Positions 36,822 to 45,888 of a DNA stretch of 64,000 nt are shown here, piece after piece. Position 1 is the stretch's first letter. Each line of letters begins with the position of its first letter. Made by a program: the position numbers and the translations under genes. The notes under the pieces were generated by a model. It was not told the DNA's origin. It worked only from the letters and a program-made list of their open reading frames with translations, and ran no database searches. Source of the stretch: JBBCJR01 sp037190805 (GTDB lineage Bacteria > Pseudomonadota > Alphaproteobacteria > Sphingomonadales > Sphingomonadaceae); assembly GCA_037190805.1 (NCBI GenBank), contig JBBCJR010000019.1, positions 59,750-123,749 on the forward strand, written 5' to 3'.

Positions 36822-37736
36822 TCAGCCCGCGCTGCTGACGACCCAGCAGGCCAGGAAAATCAGGAGGCCCGCAAACCTGTTCGACCGGAACATGGCGAGC
36901 GCGCTGCCGTCGTGTTCGGGTCGCAATGCCGCCGTCTGCCAGATGAAGTGCAGGGCTGCTGGCAGAAGCACCAGCGGCACCAGCGGATCAGGTAGACGCA
37001 GCAGGAGCGCCACGGCCAGCAGTGCTACGGCGACGACATAGAATAAGCCGATGCCTGTCCGGGCGCGGTTGCCGAGTGCCAGCGCCGACGACCGGATGCC
37101 GGCCAGCGCGTCGTCTTCCTTGTCCTGAAGCGCGTAGATGGTGTCATAGCCCAGCGTCCAGAACAGGCCGGCGGCATAGAGGGCGAGCATCGGTGCATCG
37201 AGGCTGCCGGTGATCGCCGTCCAGCCCACCAGTGCGCCCCAGTTGAAGGTGAGACCCAGCCATGCCTGCGGCCACCAGGTGATCCGTTTCATGAACGGAT
37301 AGGCGGCGACCAGTCCCAGCGAACCGAGCGCGACGATCTGGGCCAGTCCTGGCAGACTCAGCAGCACCGCAAGGCCCACGAGACAGAGCAGCACCAGCCA
37401 GACCGAAGCAGCCTGTACAGACACCCGTCCGGCAGCGATCGGGCGCGACCGGGTGCGCGCCACCGCCGCGTCCAGCCGACGGTCGACGATATCGTTATAG
37501 ACGCAGCCTGCGCCGCGCATCGTGAGCGCGCCGATGCCGAGCAGCAGCACCAGTCCCGCCCGCTCCGGCAGGCCACCCGCCAGGGCCACGCTCCACGCGC
37601 AGGGCCAGAACAGCAGCCAGGTGCCGATCGGCCGGTCGAAGCGCGCCAGCAGCGCATAGTCGCGCAGTGCCGCAGGCAGCGCCCCGACCCAGCCGCGATA
37701 TTCGCTGTCCGGCGGGGTGTCGGTTGGCGCAGTCAT
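36822..37736 (-). CDS. ubiA: 4-hydroxybenzoate octaprenyltransferase
   Basis: A 304-residue integral membrane prenyltransferase with about eight or nine helices. The first Asp-rich motif is NDIVDRRLDAAVARTRSRP (near residue 80) and the second is DTIYALQDKEDD (near 200), both binding the prenyl diphosphate through magnesium. It joins 4-hydroxybenzoate to the polyprenyl tail in ubiquinone synthesis. The polyprenyl synthase gene lies about 3 kb away at 39559. Convergent with amiC at 16 bases. Confidence 0.95.
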   Translation of the reverse strand: MTAPTDTPPDSEYRGWVGALPAALRDYALLARFDRPIGTWLLFWPCAWSVALAGGLPERAGLVLLLGIGALTMRGAGCVYNDIVDRRLDAAVARTRSRPIAAGRVSVQAASVWLVLLCLVGLAVLLSLPGLAQIVALGSLGLVAAYPFMKRITWWPQAWLGLTFNWGALVGWTAITGSLDAPMLALYAAGLFWTLGYDTIYALQDKEDDALAGIRSSALALGNRARTGIGLFYVVAVALLAVALLLRLPDPLVPLVLLPAALHFIWQTAALRPEHDGSALAMFRSNRFAGLLIFLACWVVSSAG

Positions 37737-37761
37737 GCCGATCCTCTATCGGAGGGGGATC

Positions 37762-38484
37762 ATGTCCACCACCCCCCGCCTGTTCATCGAAGAGCCGCTG
37801 GCCGCCGGCGTCGCGGTTGCCCTGCCATTGCCCGCCGTTCACTATCTGGTGACGGTCATGCGCCTTGGCGACGGCGACGAGGTCCGGCTGTTCGACGACC
37901 GCACCGGCGAATGGTCGGCGCGTTTGGCTGCTGTCACCCGCAAGCGCGCGGTGGCGGTGCCGGAACGGCTCACCCGCACGCGTGAGGTGGTGCCCGACCT
38001 CTGGCTATGCGCCGCGCCGATCAAGAAGGCCCGAGGCGACTGGGTGGCGGAAAAGGCGTGCGAGCTTGGTGTCGCCCGCTTCATCCCCGTTATCACGCGA
38101 CGCACCGGCGTGGACCGCCCGAAGCCCGACCGCGTGCGTGCCCACATGATCGAGGCAGCCGAGCAATGCGGCCGCACCGCGCTCCCGGAACTGGGCGACA
38201 TCGTCACGCTCGAGCGCCTGCTGGACGGCTGGCCGGAGGGGCGGCGACTGATCTTCGCCGACGAGGAGGGCGGGGCGCCTCTGGCCGAGGTCGCGCCAGG
38301 CCTGCCTGAGCCGGCGGCGATCCTGATCGGCCCGGAAGGCGGCTTCGACCCGGCCGAGCGCGAACGCCTCGCAGCCCTGCCCCAGGCGGTTCGTGTCAGC
38401 CTCGGGCCCCGCATCCTGCGCGCCGATACGGCGGCGGTGGCGGCGGTGTCGCTCTGGCAGGCGGCGGCGGGGGATTGGCGTTAG
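37762..38484 (+). CDS. rsmE: 16S rRNA (uracil(1498)-N(3))-methyltransferase RsmE
   Basis: A 240-residue SPOUT methyltransferase. The N-terminal PUA-like half (residues 1-75) is followed by the knotted SAM site: LIGPEGGFDPAER and SLGPRILRADTAAVAAV, both diagnostic of RsmE. ATG 37762 follows GGAGGGGG directly. Divergent from ubiA with 25 bases between starts. Confidence 0.97.
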   Translation: MSTTPRLFIEEPLAAGVAVALPLPAVHYLVTVMRLGDGDEVRLFDDRTGEWSARLAAVTRKRAVAVPERLTRTREVVPDLWLCAAPIKKARGDWVAEKACELGVARFIPVITRRTGVDRPKPDRVRAHMIEAAEQCGRTALPELGDIVTLERLLDGWPEGRRLIFADEEGGAPLAEVAPGLPEPAAILIGPEGGFDPAERERLAALPQAVRVSLGPRILRADTAAVAAVSLWQAAAGDWR

Positions 38485-38503
38485 ATCGGCGGACCAATGC
38501 CTT

Positions 38504-39061
38504 TCACTCACTCGCCGGAAGATGCTCCAACACGAAATCTGCGCGCTCGCCGACGTCCAGCTTAGGCAGAATAATGGTCCCGTACCCCAGTGCGCGATAG
38601 GCGACCAAAAGGCGGTCATATTCGGCAACCGCACTTTCCAGCCCATGTTGCCGTTCGCTGTCTGTAACGTAGATCTCGGGCCAGGGCGGCGTCATAAAAA
38701 CCCGGGAATGATAGAGCGGACTTCGTTCAAGACCGAAGGACAAGGGCCTACCAGTCGCATGGTTGAGCGCGACCACAGCGTCGACAAGACCTCGATCGAA
38801 GAAAATCCACCCGGATAGCGACGCCGCTCGCCGGCGATCTTCGGAAGCCATGACAGCCGCACGGCGGGCGAAATGCTCCAAGTCTATCCATGGAAGCGCC
38901 GCTCCTTCGCCGTGCATTTCTTCTTCGACGATCCGGCGGCCCGGCTCCGCTACGGTTGAAAATCCTCTGCGTGCCAGTTCAGTCAGAAGAGTGGATTTTC
39001 CTCCGCCGGAACAGCCGGAAAGCACCACATGCAGGGAAGTCACGATCTGCTTTCCTCTCAT
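38504..39061 (-). CDS. AAA-type P-loop ATPase/kinase, function unknown
   Basis: A 185-residue P-loop protein (VVLSGCSGGGKSTLLTEL near residues 11-28). It has a kinase-like DRGLVDAVVAL segment and conserved EPGRRIVEEEMHGEG, typical of the AAA_28/NadR-like group. Such proteins resemble nucleoside kinases, but the substrate is not known. It stands alone between rsmE and a chorismate mutase gene, with slightly lower GC than its neighbours. Confidence 0.75.
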   Translation of the reverse strand: MRGKQIVTSLHVVLSGCSGGGKSTLLTELARRGFSTVAEPGRRIVEEEMHGEGAALPWIDLEHFARRAAVMASEDRRRAASLSGWIFFDRGLVDAVVALNHATGRPLSFGLERSPLYHSRVFMTPPWPEIYVTDSERQHGLESAVAEYDRLLVAYRALGYGTIILPKLDVGERADFVLEHLPASE

Positions 39062-39185
39062 ATCCGGGGCTCGGAACCGATGAGCGACAGAGCGCGGACA
39101 GACGTGGTTGCCTCTGGAATGATCTTCCAGAAAAATCGCTGGCCCTGGCGGCTATTGCAGTGACCGATGGCGATAGCGCCCGGTT

Positions 39186-39476
39186 TTATCCCGCCTGTCG
39201 GATCTGCTCGTGGTGACGGATCACTTCGTCGATGATGAAGCGCAGGAACTTCTCGGAAAATTCGGGGTCGAGGTTGGCCTCTCTCGCCAGCGCGCGCAGG
39301 CGGGCGATCTGGGCCTGCTCACGGGTGGGGTCGGCGGCCGGCAAACCGGACTTCGCCTTGTGCTCGCCGACCGCCTTGGTGATGCGAAAGCGTTCCGCCA
39401 GCATGTACACGAGCGCGGCATCAATGTTGTCGATGCTCTGGCGGAAATTTTCCAGCGGTGTCTTGTTGGCTATCAT
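39186..39476 (-). CDS. Chorismate mutase, AroQ type
   Basis: A 96-residue, all-helical chorismate mutase turning chorismate into prephenate for Phe and Tyr. The order LENFRQSIDNIDAALVYML (with active-site Arg), then RFRITKAVGEHKAKSGLP and DPTREQAQIARL, then the C-terminal FIIDEVIRHHEQIRQ, matches AroQ. Start at ATG 39476; the frame extends upstream without a family match. Confidence 0.92.
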   Translation of the reverse strand: MIANKTPLENFRQSIDNIDAALVYMLAERFRITKAVGEHKAKSGLPAADPTREQAQIARLRALAREANLDPEFSEKFLRFIIDEVIRHHEQIRQAG

Positions 39477-39558
39477 GCCATGGGCATGGCAAGGCGCCGG
39501 CTTCCGCGCAAGGGGCTCGCTTGCGATTCGCGGTCCCGGCCCTATGAAGCGGGCTGAC

Positions 39559-40572
39559 ATGACCGCCACCGTCCATCACCTTGGCGCCGATCGCCAGCCG
39601 TCGCTCGACCCCTTGATCGCCCTCGTCGCGCCAGAACTGAACCAGGTGAACAGCGTCATCCTCGACCGGATGCAGAGCGAGGTGGCGTTGATCCCTGAGC
39701 TGGCCGGGCACCTGATCGCAGGTGGCGGCAAGCGGATGCGGCCGATGCTGACGCTGGCGGCGGCACGGCTGCTCGATTATCCGGGCTCGCGCCATCACAA
39801 ACTGGCGGCGTGCGTGGAGTTCATCCACACCGCGACGCTGTTGCACGACGACGTTGTCGACGGTTCGGGGCTCAGGCGCGGGCGGCGCACGGCGAACCTG
39901 ATCTGGGGCAATCCCGCCAGCGTCCTCGTGGGGGATTTCCTGTTTTCGCGGTCGTTCGAGCTGATGGTCGAGGATGGGTCGCTGCGCGTTCTGCGTATCC
40001 TGTCGAACGCCTCCGCGGTGATCGCGGAAGGGGAGGTCAACCAGCTGACCGCCCAGCGTCAGGTGACGATCGGCGAGGACCGCTATCTCGATATCATCAG
40101 CGCCAAGACCGCTGCCCTGTTCGCCGCCGCGACCCGCATCGCCGCCGTCGTCGCCGAACGGGACGAGGCGGCCGAGCTGGCGCTCGATGCCTATGGCCGC
40201 AATCTGGGTATCGCATTCCAGCTGGTCGACGATGCCATCGACTATTCCTCCGATGCCGGCACGATGGGCAAGGGGCAGGGCGACGACTTTCGCGACGGCA
40301 AGGTAACGCTGCCGGTCATCCTGGCTTATGCGCGGGGGCGGGATGCGGATCGCGCCTTCTGGAAATCGGCCATGCAGGGCGAGCGGACCAGCGATGACGA
40401 TCTCGCCCATGCCTGCCGGCTGCTGGAGCAGACCAATGCGCTTGCCGACACGCTGGAGCGCGCCCGCCTCTACGCCCGGCGCGCGATCGACGCGCTGGCG
40501 ATCTTCCCGCAGGGCGCGGCCCGCGCCGCGATGACCGAAGCGGCCGAGTTCGCGGTCCTGCGGGCTTATTAG
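39559..40572 (+). CDS. ispB: Polyprenyl (octaprenyl/decaprenyl) diphosphate synthase
   Basis: A 337-residue trans-prenyl transferase. The first Asp-rich motif LLHDDVVDGS includes D97-D98 and D101; the second is LVDDAIDYS near 216-224. GGGKRMRPML near 55-64 is the IPP-binding segment. It makes the ubiquinone side chain used by UbiA. The ATG at 39559 (MTATVHHLGADRQ) is the family start; the long upstream frame overlaps the divergent chorismate mutase gene and is spurious. Confidence 0.94.
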   Translation: MTATVHHLGADRQPSLDPLIALVAPELNQVNSVILDRMQSEVALIPELAGHLIAGGGKRMRPMLTLAAARLLDYPGSRHHKLAACVEFIHTATLLHDDVVDGSGLRRGRRTANLIWGNPASVLVGDFLFSRSFELMVEDGSLRVLRILSNASAVIAEGEVNQLTAQRQVTIGEDRYLDIISAKTAALFAAATRIAAVVAERDEAAELALDAYGRNLGIAFQLVDDAIDYSSDAGTMGKGQGDDFRDGKVTLPVILAYARGRDADRAFWKSAMQGERTSDDDLAHACRLLEQTNALADTLERARLYARRAIDALAIFPQGAARAAMTEAAEFAVLRAY

Positions 40573-40660
40573 TCCGCTTGATACCGGAAGCCGGCCGGGC
40601 CCACGGCCCACCCCACAAAAGTATCTCGGATGAGTAGCCGGGTGGAAGTGTGGGCCGAGT

Positions 40661-42442
40661 TTACGCCGCGATCTCGAACGTCTGGATGGCGCCCGACAAG
40701 TAGAGGTTTCGCGCCTTCGACCGGCTGAGCTTGCCCGAGCTGGTGCGCGGCAGGGTACGCGGGGGCACCAGTTCGACGACGCAATTCATGCCGGTGATCG
40801 AACGCACCTTGTTGCGGATTTCATCACGCAGGCGGGCGCGTTCTTCCGGCGCAGAGGTGCGGCACTGGACCAGCACGGCGGGCGTTTCCTCGCCTCCCGG
40901 CGTGGTGATGGCGAAGGCCGCGATGTCGCCGCCCTTGAAGCCGGGCATCTGTTCGATCGCCCATTCGATATCCTGCGGCCAGTGGTTCTTGCCGTTGATG
41001 ATGATCATGTCCTTCGCCCGGCCGACGATGAATAGATAACCGTCCGCCAGATACCCCATGTCGCCGGTGTCCAGCCAGCCATCCTCGGACAGGCAGGCGC
41101 GGGTCGACTCCTCGTCGCGGAAATAGCCGGCCATGATCGACGGCCCCTTGGCGAACACCTTGCCGATCGCGCGGTCGGGAACGACGCGATCGTCCTCGTC
41201 GCGGATTTCGACGATCATGTCGCGCACCGCCTTGCCGCAGTTGACGATCGAGCGATAGCGCACCGGCCGGTCCTCCGCGCCTTGGGACGCCTCGCCGCCG
41301 GCGAGCAGGGTTTCCTCGACCAGATCGACGACGATGCCTTCGCCCGGCGGCATCAGCGTGACGGCAAGCGTCGCCTCCGCCAGGCCATAGCTGGGCAGGA
41401 AGGCGCCCGCATCGAACCCGGCGGGGGCGAAGGCGTCGACGAAGGACTGCATGACGTCGGGACGGATCATGTCGGCGCCATTGCCGGCGACGCGCCAGCG
41501 CGACAGGTCGAACCGGCCGGCGACGTCGGATTGGGCGCCGATCCGGCGCGCGCAGATGTCGTAGCCGAAGGTGGGCGAATAGCTGAGCGTCGTGCCGGGG
41601 TTGCGGCTGATCAGGTCCAGCCACGACAGCGGCCGCCGGGCGAAATCCTCGGTCGCCAGATAATCGACCGACACCTGATTGGCGACGGGCGACAGGAAGC
41701 AGCCGACCAGTCCCATGTCATGATACCAGGGCAGCCAGGACACGCAGCGGTCGCTGTCGATCAGCTGCATGCCATGGCTGTGGGCGGCCAGGTTGTTCAG
41801 CAGGGCGTGGTGGGTCACGGCGACGCCGTGGGGAAAGCGGGTCGAGCCGCTGCTATACTGCAGATAGCAGATGTCGTCGCCATTGGCCTGCGGCAGCGTG
41901 ATGTCGGGCGCGTCGCGCAGGGTGAAGGCATCGAACGCCTCGGCCTGGATGCCGAGCGAGGTCGCGGCCTCCTCCGCCATGGCGAACAGGTCGGCCGGCG
42001 CGAGCAGCAGCGCCGGGTCGGAGCTTTGGAGCTGGACGCGCAGCTGGTCGACATAGGCCTCGCGTCCGCCGAACGACGTTGGCAGCGGCAGCGGCACCGG
42101 CCACACGCCCGCATAGACGGCGCCAAAGAACAGGGCGGCGAAATCGGGTCCGGTTTCGGCCAGCATCGCCAGCCGGTCGCCGGGCTTCAGCCCGGCCGCG
42201 ATCAGGCGGCGCGCCTGCGCCAGCGCGTCGACGCGCAGCTTGGCATAGGGATAGGCACGCACCAGGGTGCCGCGCGCGTCATGGAAGTTGAGTCCGCGCG
42301 CGTCACCGGCAGCGAAATCCAGCGCTTCGCCAAGGGTGACGAAATCCGAGAAACGGCGCGCCCGGCCATCATAGGTGGGTGTCGGAACCGGTCGATTCGC
42401 GTTGGTATTGGCCCCGTCATGCTGGGGGGTGGCATCTGGCAA
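40661..42442 (-). CDS. Fatty acyl-AMP ligase (FAAL) family protein
   Basis: A 593-residue ANL-superfamily enzyme. Adenylation motifs are YLQYSSGSTRFPHGV (P-loop), the WLPWYHDMGLVGC block typical of FAALs, the GWLDTGDMGYLADGYLFIVG hinge region and terminal Lys in RTSSGKLSRSKAR. FAALs load fatty acids as acyl-AMP onto a carrier protein. No carrier protein, PKS or NRPS is nearby. No ATG opens the frame: TTG 42442 (PDATPQHDGAN) has GGGAG upstream and is preferred over GTG 42493. Confidence 0.87.
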   Translation of the reverse strand: MPDATPQHDGANTNANRPVPTPTYDGRARRFSDFVTLGEALDFAAGDARGLNFHDARGTLVRAYPYAKLRVDALAQARRLIAAGLKPGDRLAMLAETGPDFAALFFGAVYAGVWPVPLPLPTSFGGREAYVDQLRVQLQSSDPALLLAPADLFAMAEEAATSLGIQAEAFDAFTLRDAPDITLPQANGDDICYLQYSSGSTRFPHGVAVTHHALLNNLAAHSHGMQLIDSDRCVSWLPWYHDMGLVGCFLSPVANQVSVDYLATEDFARRPLSWLDLISRNPGTTLSYSPTFGYDICARRIGAQSDVAGRFDLSRWRVAGNGADMIRPDVMQSFVDAFAPAGFDAGAFLPSYGLAEATLAVTLMPPGEGIVVDLVEETLLAGGEASQGAEDRPVRYRSIVNCGKAVRDMIVEIRDEDDRVVPDRAIGKVFAKGPSIMAGYFRDEESTRACLSEDGWLDTGDMGYLADGYLFIVGRAKDMIIINGKNHWPQDIEWAIEQMPGFKGGDIAAFAITTPGGEETPAVLVQCRTSAPEERARLRDEIRNKVRSITGMNCVVELVPPRTLPRTSSGKLSRSKARNLYLSGAIQTFEIAA

Positions 42443-42548
42443 GGCGTTTCGCTCCCGATCGAACTCTAGCTGTGGTGCGAATTGTCCGCACACGCAATCT
42501 ATCGCGCGCGATAACAGCCGTGCGCGCCATTCTCAATCGTAGCCCACT

Positions 42549-43097
42549 ATGGCAGGAAGATGGCGCGTGGCCATGAAGCAGATCAAAGCCCTGGATTCCG
42601 CAGGTCTGGAGCGGCTGGCGATCCGCTATGTCGAGCGGTTCGCGACGAGCCGTGCCAAGCTGGTGCGCTATCTGGAGCGCAAGCTCGGCGAGCGCGGCTG
42701 GAGTGGGGAGGGCCCGCCCGCGGTGGAGATGCTGGCGGCGCGGCTCGTGGCGCTCGGCTATATCGACGATGAGGCTTATGCGGCGGCCAGGGAACGCGCC
42801 ATGGCGCGGCGCGGGCTGGGTGGTCGACGGATCGCGGGCGCGCTCGCGGCGGATGGCATCGATGCGGACCTGCGCGCCAGGGCGACCGCGGCGCATGACC
42901 GGGTCGCTTCGGCCATTGCGCTGGCCCGGCGCCGTCGCCTTGGTCCCTTCGGGCCGCCGCTTGTCGACGCGAAGGCCCGGGAGCGCGCCATGGGGGTGTT
43001 TCTGCGTGGCGGCCACGACATTGGCTTGGCGCGTCGCATTCTCGAGGCCCGGGATGAGGAGGGGCTGGAGGCGCTGTTGGCGGATCTGGCGTCCTGA
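42549..43097 (+). CDS. recX: Regulatory protein RecX
   Basis: A 182-residue modulator of RecA. It contains the three-helix repeats typical of the family: RYVERFATSRAKLVRYLERK, then MLAARLVALGYIDDEAYA, and RGLGGRRIAGALAADGID. RecX caps or blocks RecA filaments. recA is not adjacent. Convergent with the MobA-like gene, only five bases apart. Confidence 0.88.
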   Translation: MAGRWRVAMKQIKALDSAGLERLAIRYVERFATSRAKLVRYLERKLGERGWSGEGPPAVEMLAARLVALGYIDDEAYAAARERAMARRGLGGRRIAGALAADGIDADLRARATAAHDRVASAIALARRRRLGPFGPPLVDAKARERAMGVFLRGGHDIGLARRILEARDEEGLEALLADLAS

Positions 43098-43102
43098 CGA
43101 GG

Positions 43103-43729
43103 TCATATCGCGCGCGCGTCGCGCGCGCGACGCAGTGCATCGAGATCGGCCGGGGTGTCGACGTCGATGAGGATGCCGGGATCGTCCACCGGAAGACATG
43201 TCACGCGTTCCGAAAACTGCTGCAGCAGCGCGCCGCCGCCACGATCTCCCGTCAGCGCCATCAGCATCGGCCAATAGGCCCGGCCCCAGGCCACCGGGTT
43301 GCCGCGCTGGCCGCGATATTCGACCGTGACAATGCTGTCGGTGCGCGGCGCGTGATCGGCGATGAGCTTCAGAGTCGATGGCCGAACGCATGGCATGTCC
43401 CCCAACAGGATCAGCACCACGTGCCATTCGTCGGGCGCGGCGGCGAGGCCCGCAGCAAGTGAACGGGAAAGACCCGAGCGGGCATCCTCCGCAACCACGA
43501 TCGTGACCGGCAAACCGACCGATGACGCTACGGCATCCTCGCCTGGCGCGATGACTGTGATGAGCGGCAGGTCTGCTTGTCGAGCGCTGTGGGCTGCGCT
43601 TGCCACCAAAGGACCATTGAAGTCGGCCACAAGCTTTCTGCCACCGAAACGGGTTCCCGAGCCGGCAGCCAGAAGAATGGCGCCGACCGACTTTGCGTTT
43701 TGATCTGTCGACATCGGCGCGCTCTGCAT
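43103..43729 (-). CDS. MobA/MocA-like nucleotidyltransferase
   Basis: A 208-residue NTP-transferase-fold protein. The N-terminal LLAAGSGTRFGGRKLVADF and LILLGDMPCVRPSTL are diagnostic. The NPVAWGRAYWPML segment follows, and DPGILIDVDTPADLDALR closes the fold. MocA-like members attach CMP to molybdopterin for molybdenum hydroxylases, which is the likeliest role, but no such enzyme is in the window. ATG 43729 has GGAAAG upstream; ATG 43714 is possible. Confidence 0.82.
   Translation of the reverse strand: MQSAPMSTDQNAKSVGAILLAAGSGTRFGGRKLVADFNGPLVASAAHSARQADLPLITVIAPGEDAVASSVGLPVTIVVAEDARSGLSRSLAAGLAAAPDEWHVVLILLGDMPCVRPSTLKLIADHAPRTDSIVTVEYRGQRGNPVAWGRAYWPMLMALTGDRGGGALLQQFSERVTCLPVDDPGILIDVDTPADLDALRRARDARAI
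43108..43129. repeat. Two tandem 11-base CG-alternating repeats
   Basis: TCGCGCGCGCG occurs twice in succession at the 3' end of the MobA-like gene, where it encodes the basic RRARDARA tail. Such alternating CG tracts can adopt Z-form DNA and are prone to slippage. Confidence 0.85.
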
Positions 43730-43834
43730 GATGACTTTCCGTTTACTGGATGATGAAGGCAACAACCCTCTTAATTTACGGTCATAAAACTGTTAAGGTC
43801 CCTGGTCCCGGTGGGGTCGGGGTTAGGGGGGCAG

Positions 43835-44437
43835 ATGACGGAGCCAGGTTCGGGATTGGGGTCAGCGGCGCAAAGCGGGCTTCCAGATGGAGCAGCCGTC
43901 GAGCCGGATTTTCTGGATATCGAAGCTAGCAGGGTTTCGGGTCAGGTGAAATGGTTCGACGCGGCCCGGGGATATGGTTTTCTGGCCGTCGAGGATGGCG
44001 GTGGCGATGTTCTGATCCATTACAGCGCGTTACGGACTGTGGGTCGCCGTACTCTGCCCGAAGGGGCGCGGATCGAGTGCACGGCGGTAGCACGCGAGCG
44101 GGGGCGGCAGGCGCGCGACATCCTGTCTATCGATCTGTCCACGGCAGTCGGTCCCGACCCGGACGAAATCGCGCGGCGGGTAGCCGAGCGCGTCAATCCC
44201 CATGCCCTTGCCGCCGATGCGGGCGATCCCGAGCCGGCTGTCGTGAAATGGTTCAATCGTTTGAAGGGCTATGGATTCGTCAATCGGGGGGATGGTTCGC
44301 CGGACATTTTCGTCCATATGGAGATTGTCCGCCGGGCGGGCCTCGACGAACTGATACCCGACCAGCCGGTTCAGGTACGGATCGCCGATGGCCCCAAAGG
44401 CCCGCTCGTCGTGCATCTGGAGCCTGTCGATCCGTGA
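43835..44437 (+). CDS. Protein with two cold-shock domains
   Basis: A 200-residue protein. An acidic/Gly-rich N-terminus of about 30 residues precedes a first CSD (GQVKWFDAARGYGFL, then DVLIHYSAL) and a second CSD (AVVKWFNRLKGYGFVNRGDG, then DIFVHMEIV), joined by a linker of about 35 residues. Both RNP motifs are present in each. It probably binds single-stranded RNA or DNA, as the duplicated cold-shock proteins of alphaproteobacteria do. Its stop overlaps the GTG start of a DUF192 gene (GTGA). An upstream GTG at 43811 is possible. Confidence 0.9.
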   Translation: MTEPGSGLGSAAQSGLPDGAAVEPDFLDIEASRVSGQVKWFDAARGYGFLAVEDGGGDVLIHYSALRTVGRRTLPEGARIECTAVARERGRQARDILSIDLSTAVGPDPDEIARRVAERVNPHALAADAGDPEPAVVKWFNRLKGYGFVNRGDGSPDIFVHMEIVRRAGLDELIPDQPVQVRIADGPKGPLVVHLEPVDP

Positions 44438-44919
44438 AGAGAGTCCGCCTCTGTATGACCCTGGCGACGGTGCTCGCCGTCACGACATCGCTTCCTTCCG
44501 TCGCCCGCACCGAAAGCCCGCCCGCGACCGTGGCGGAATCCGGATTGAGGATCGCGCCGGTGACGCTGGTCACAGCGCGCGGCCGTCATGCCATCGCGGC
44601 GGAGGTGGCGCTGACCCCGGCCGAACAGGCCAAGGGACTGATGGATCGCGACTCGCTGGCTCCAGACGCGGGCATGTTGTTTCCCTTCTCGCCTCCACGT
44701 CCGGCGGCGTTCTGGATGAAGAATACCCGCATTCCGCTCGACATCATCTTCATCCGCGCCAATGGCACCGTGATTCGGGTGGCGGAGAGGACCACGCCTT
44801 ACTCGCTGGCCCCGATCGAATCGGGCGAGCCTGCGGCCGCCGTGTTGGAGCTGGTCGGCGGACGCGCGGCGGCGTTGGGGCTGAAAGCGGGCGACCGGAT
44901 CGTCTGGCCGGCGCTTTGA
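44434..44919 (+). CDS. DUF192 family exported protein
   Basis: A 161-residue protein with an N-terminal signal sequence (about 1-25) and a DUF192 beta-fold: VALTPAEQAKGLMDRDSL, GMLFPFSPPRPAAFWMKNT, IPLDIIFIRANGTVIRV. The family is widespread and of unknown function. The GTG start overlaps the cold-shock gene stop; the pair is conserved in many alphaproteobacteria as far as I know. Confidence 0.87.
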   Translation: MKRVRLCMTLATVLAVTTSLPSVARTESPPATVAESGLRIAPVTLVTARGRHAIAAEVALTPAEQAKGLMDRDSLAPDAGMLFPFSPPRPAAFWMKNTRIPLDIIFIRANGTVIRVAERTTPYSLAPIESGEPAAAVLELVGGRAAALGLKAGDRIVWPAL

Positions 44920-44988
44920 CCCCCCGGATCGCCGGTTTCGGGGTGCTCCCCTCTTGCATGTCGCCCGCTTTCAGGCTCTAAGCCCGGC

Positions 44989-45369
44989 GTGAGCATCTTG
45001 AAGCGCATCTTTACCTGGTGGGACGGCGCCACCATCGGCACCCAGCTGTTCACGGCGCGTGCCGGCAGCCGCGTCGGCACCGACGACGCCGGTAACGTCT
45101 ATTATCAGGCGAAGCAGGGCGGGCGCCGCTGGGTCATCTACAATGGCCCGGCCGACAGTAGCCGCGTCCCGGCGGAATGGCATGGATGGCTGCACCGCAG
45201 CGTCGACGAGCCACCGAGCGAGCGGCCTCCGCTGGTACGGGCATGGGAACAGCCGCATCGGCCCAATGCGACTGGTACGCCAGCCGCCTACCGCCCCTCG
45301 GGCGCGCTGGACTCGCGTGGCGTTCGCGCGGCCGCGACCGGGGACTATGAGGCATGGAGGCCCGAATAG
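44989..45369 (+). CDS. NDUFA12-type (B17.2) NADH:ubiquinone oxidoreductase subunit
   Basis: A 126-residue protein of the Complex I accessory subunit family. The signature ARAGSRVGTDDAGNVYYQ and RRWVIYNGPADSSRVPAEWH, with WLH motif, is clear. It stabilises the Q-module/N-module junction in mitochondria and alphaproteobacteria. Starts with GTG. The main nuo operon is elsewhere; this stands before mlaD. Confidence 0.93.
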   Translation: MSILKRIFTWWDGATIGTQLFTARAGSRVGTDDAGNVYYQAKQGGRRWVIYNGPADSSRVPAEWHGWLHRSVDEPPSERPPLVRAWEQPHRPNATGTPAAYRPSGALDSRGVRAAATGDYEAWRPE

Positions 45370-45372
45370 GCC

Positions 45373-45888
45373 ATGCGAGCGCTGTTCAAGGAAAACCTGA
45401 TCGAGGCGCTGATCGGCCTGTTCGTGGTGCTGCTGTCGGCCTGGTTCGTCCTGTTCGCCTACCAGCGCACCGGCGGCGGCCTGCGCGGCAACAGCTATTC
45501 GGTATCGGCCTTGTTCGGGAACATCAGTGGGGTCACCGTCGGCACGGACGTGCGCGTCGCGGGTATGAAGGTGGGGTCGGTCACCGGCACCACGCTCGAT
45601 CCTGAAAGCTATCAGGCCAAGCTGACGCTTTCGATCTATGATGGCGTGAAGGTTCCGGCTGATTCCAGCGCGGCTATCACGTCCGAAGGCCTGTTGGGCG
45701 GCACCTATATCGCGTTGCTGCCGGGCGGTGATCCGGCGCCGCTGAAACAGGGTGACGTTATCATCGACACCCAGGGCGCGATGGATCTGATGGCGATGAT
45801 CGGCCAATATGTGAATCAGTCCGGCGGCGTCGGCTCGACCGGGGGCGCGTCGGGCGGCACGGATGGAGCCGTGCCGTCGACGCCGTGA
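45373..45888 (+). CDS. mlaD: MCE-family phospholipid-binding protein MlaD
   Basis: A 171-residue inner-membrane protein with one N-terminal helix (about 11-30) and an MCE domain: YSVSALFGNISGVTVGTDVR, then VAGMKVGSVTG and TSEGLLGGTYIALLPGG. MlaD hexamers form the substrate channel of the MlaFEDB transporter. A disordered Gly/Ser tail follows. Its partners mlaE/mlaF are not in this window; mlaA is at 26801. Its stop overlaps the next start (GTGA). Confidence 0.92.
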   Translation: MRALFKENLIEALIGLFVVLLSAWFVLFAYQRTGGGLRGNSYSVSALFGNISGVTVGTDVRVAGMKVGSVTGTTLDPESYQAKLTLSIYDGVKVPADSSAAITSEGLLGGTYIALLPGGDPAPLKQGDVIIDTQGAMDLMAMIGQYVNQSGGVGSTGGASGGTDGAVPSTP

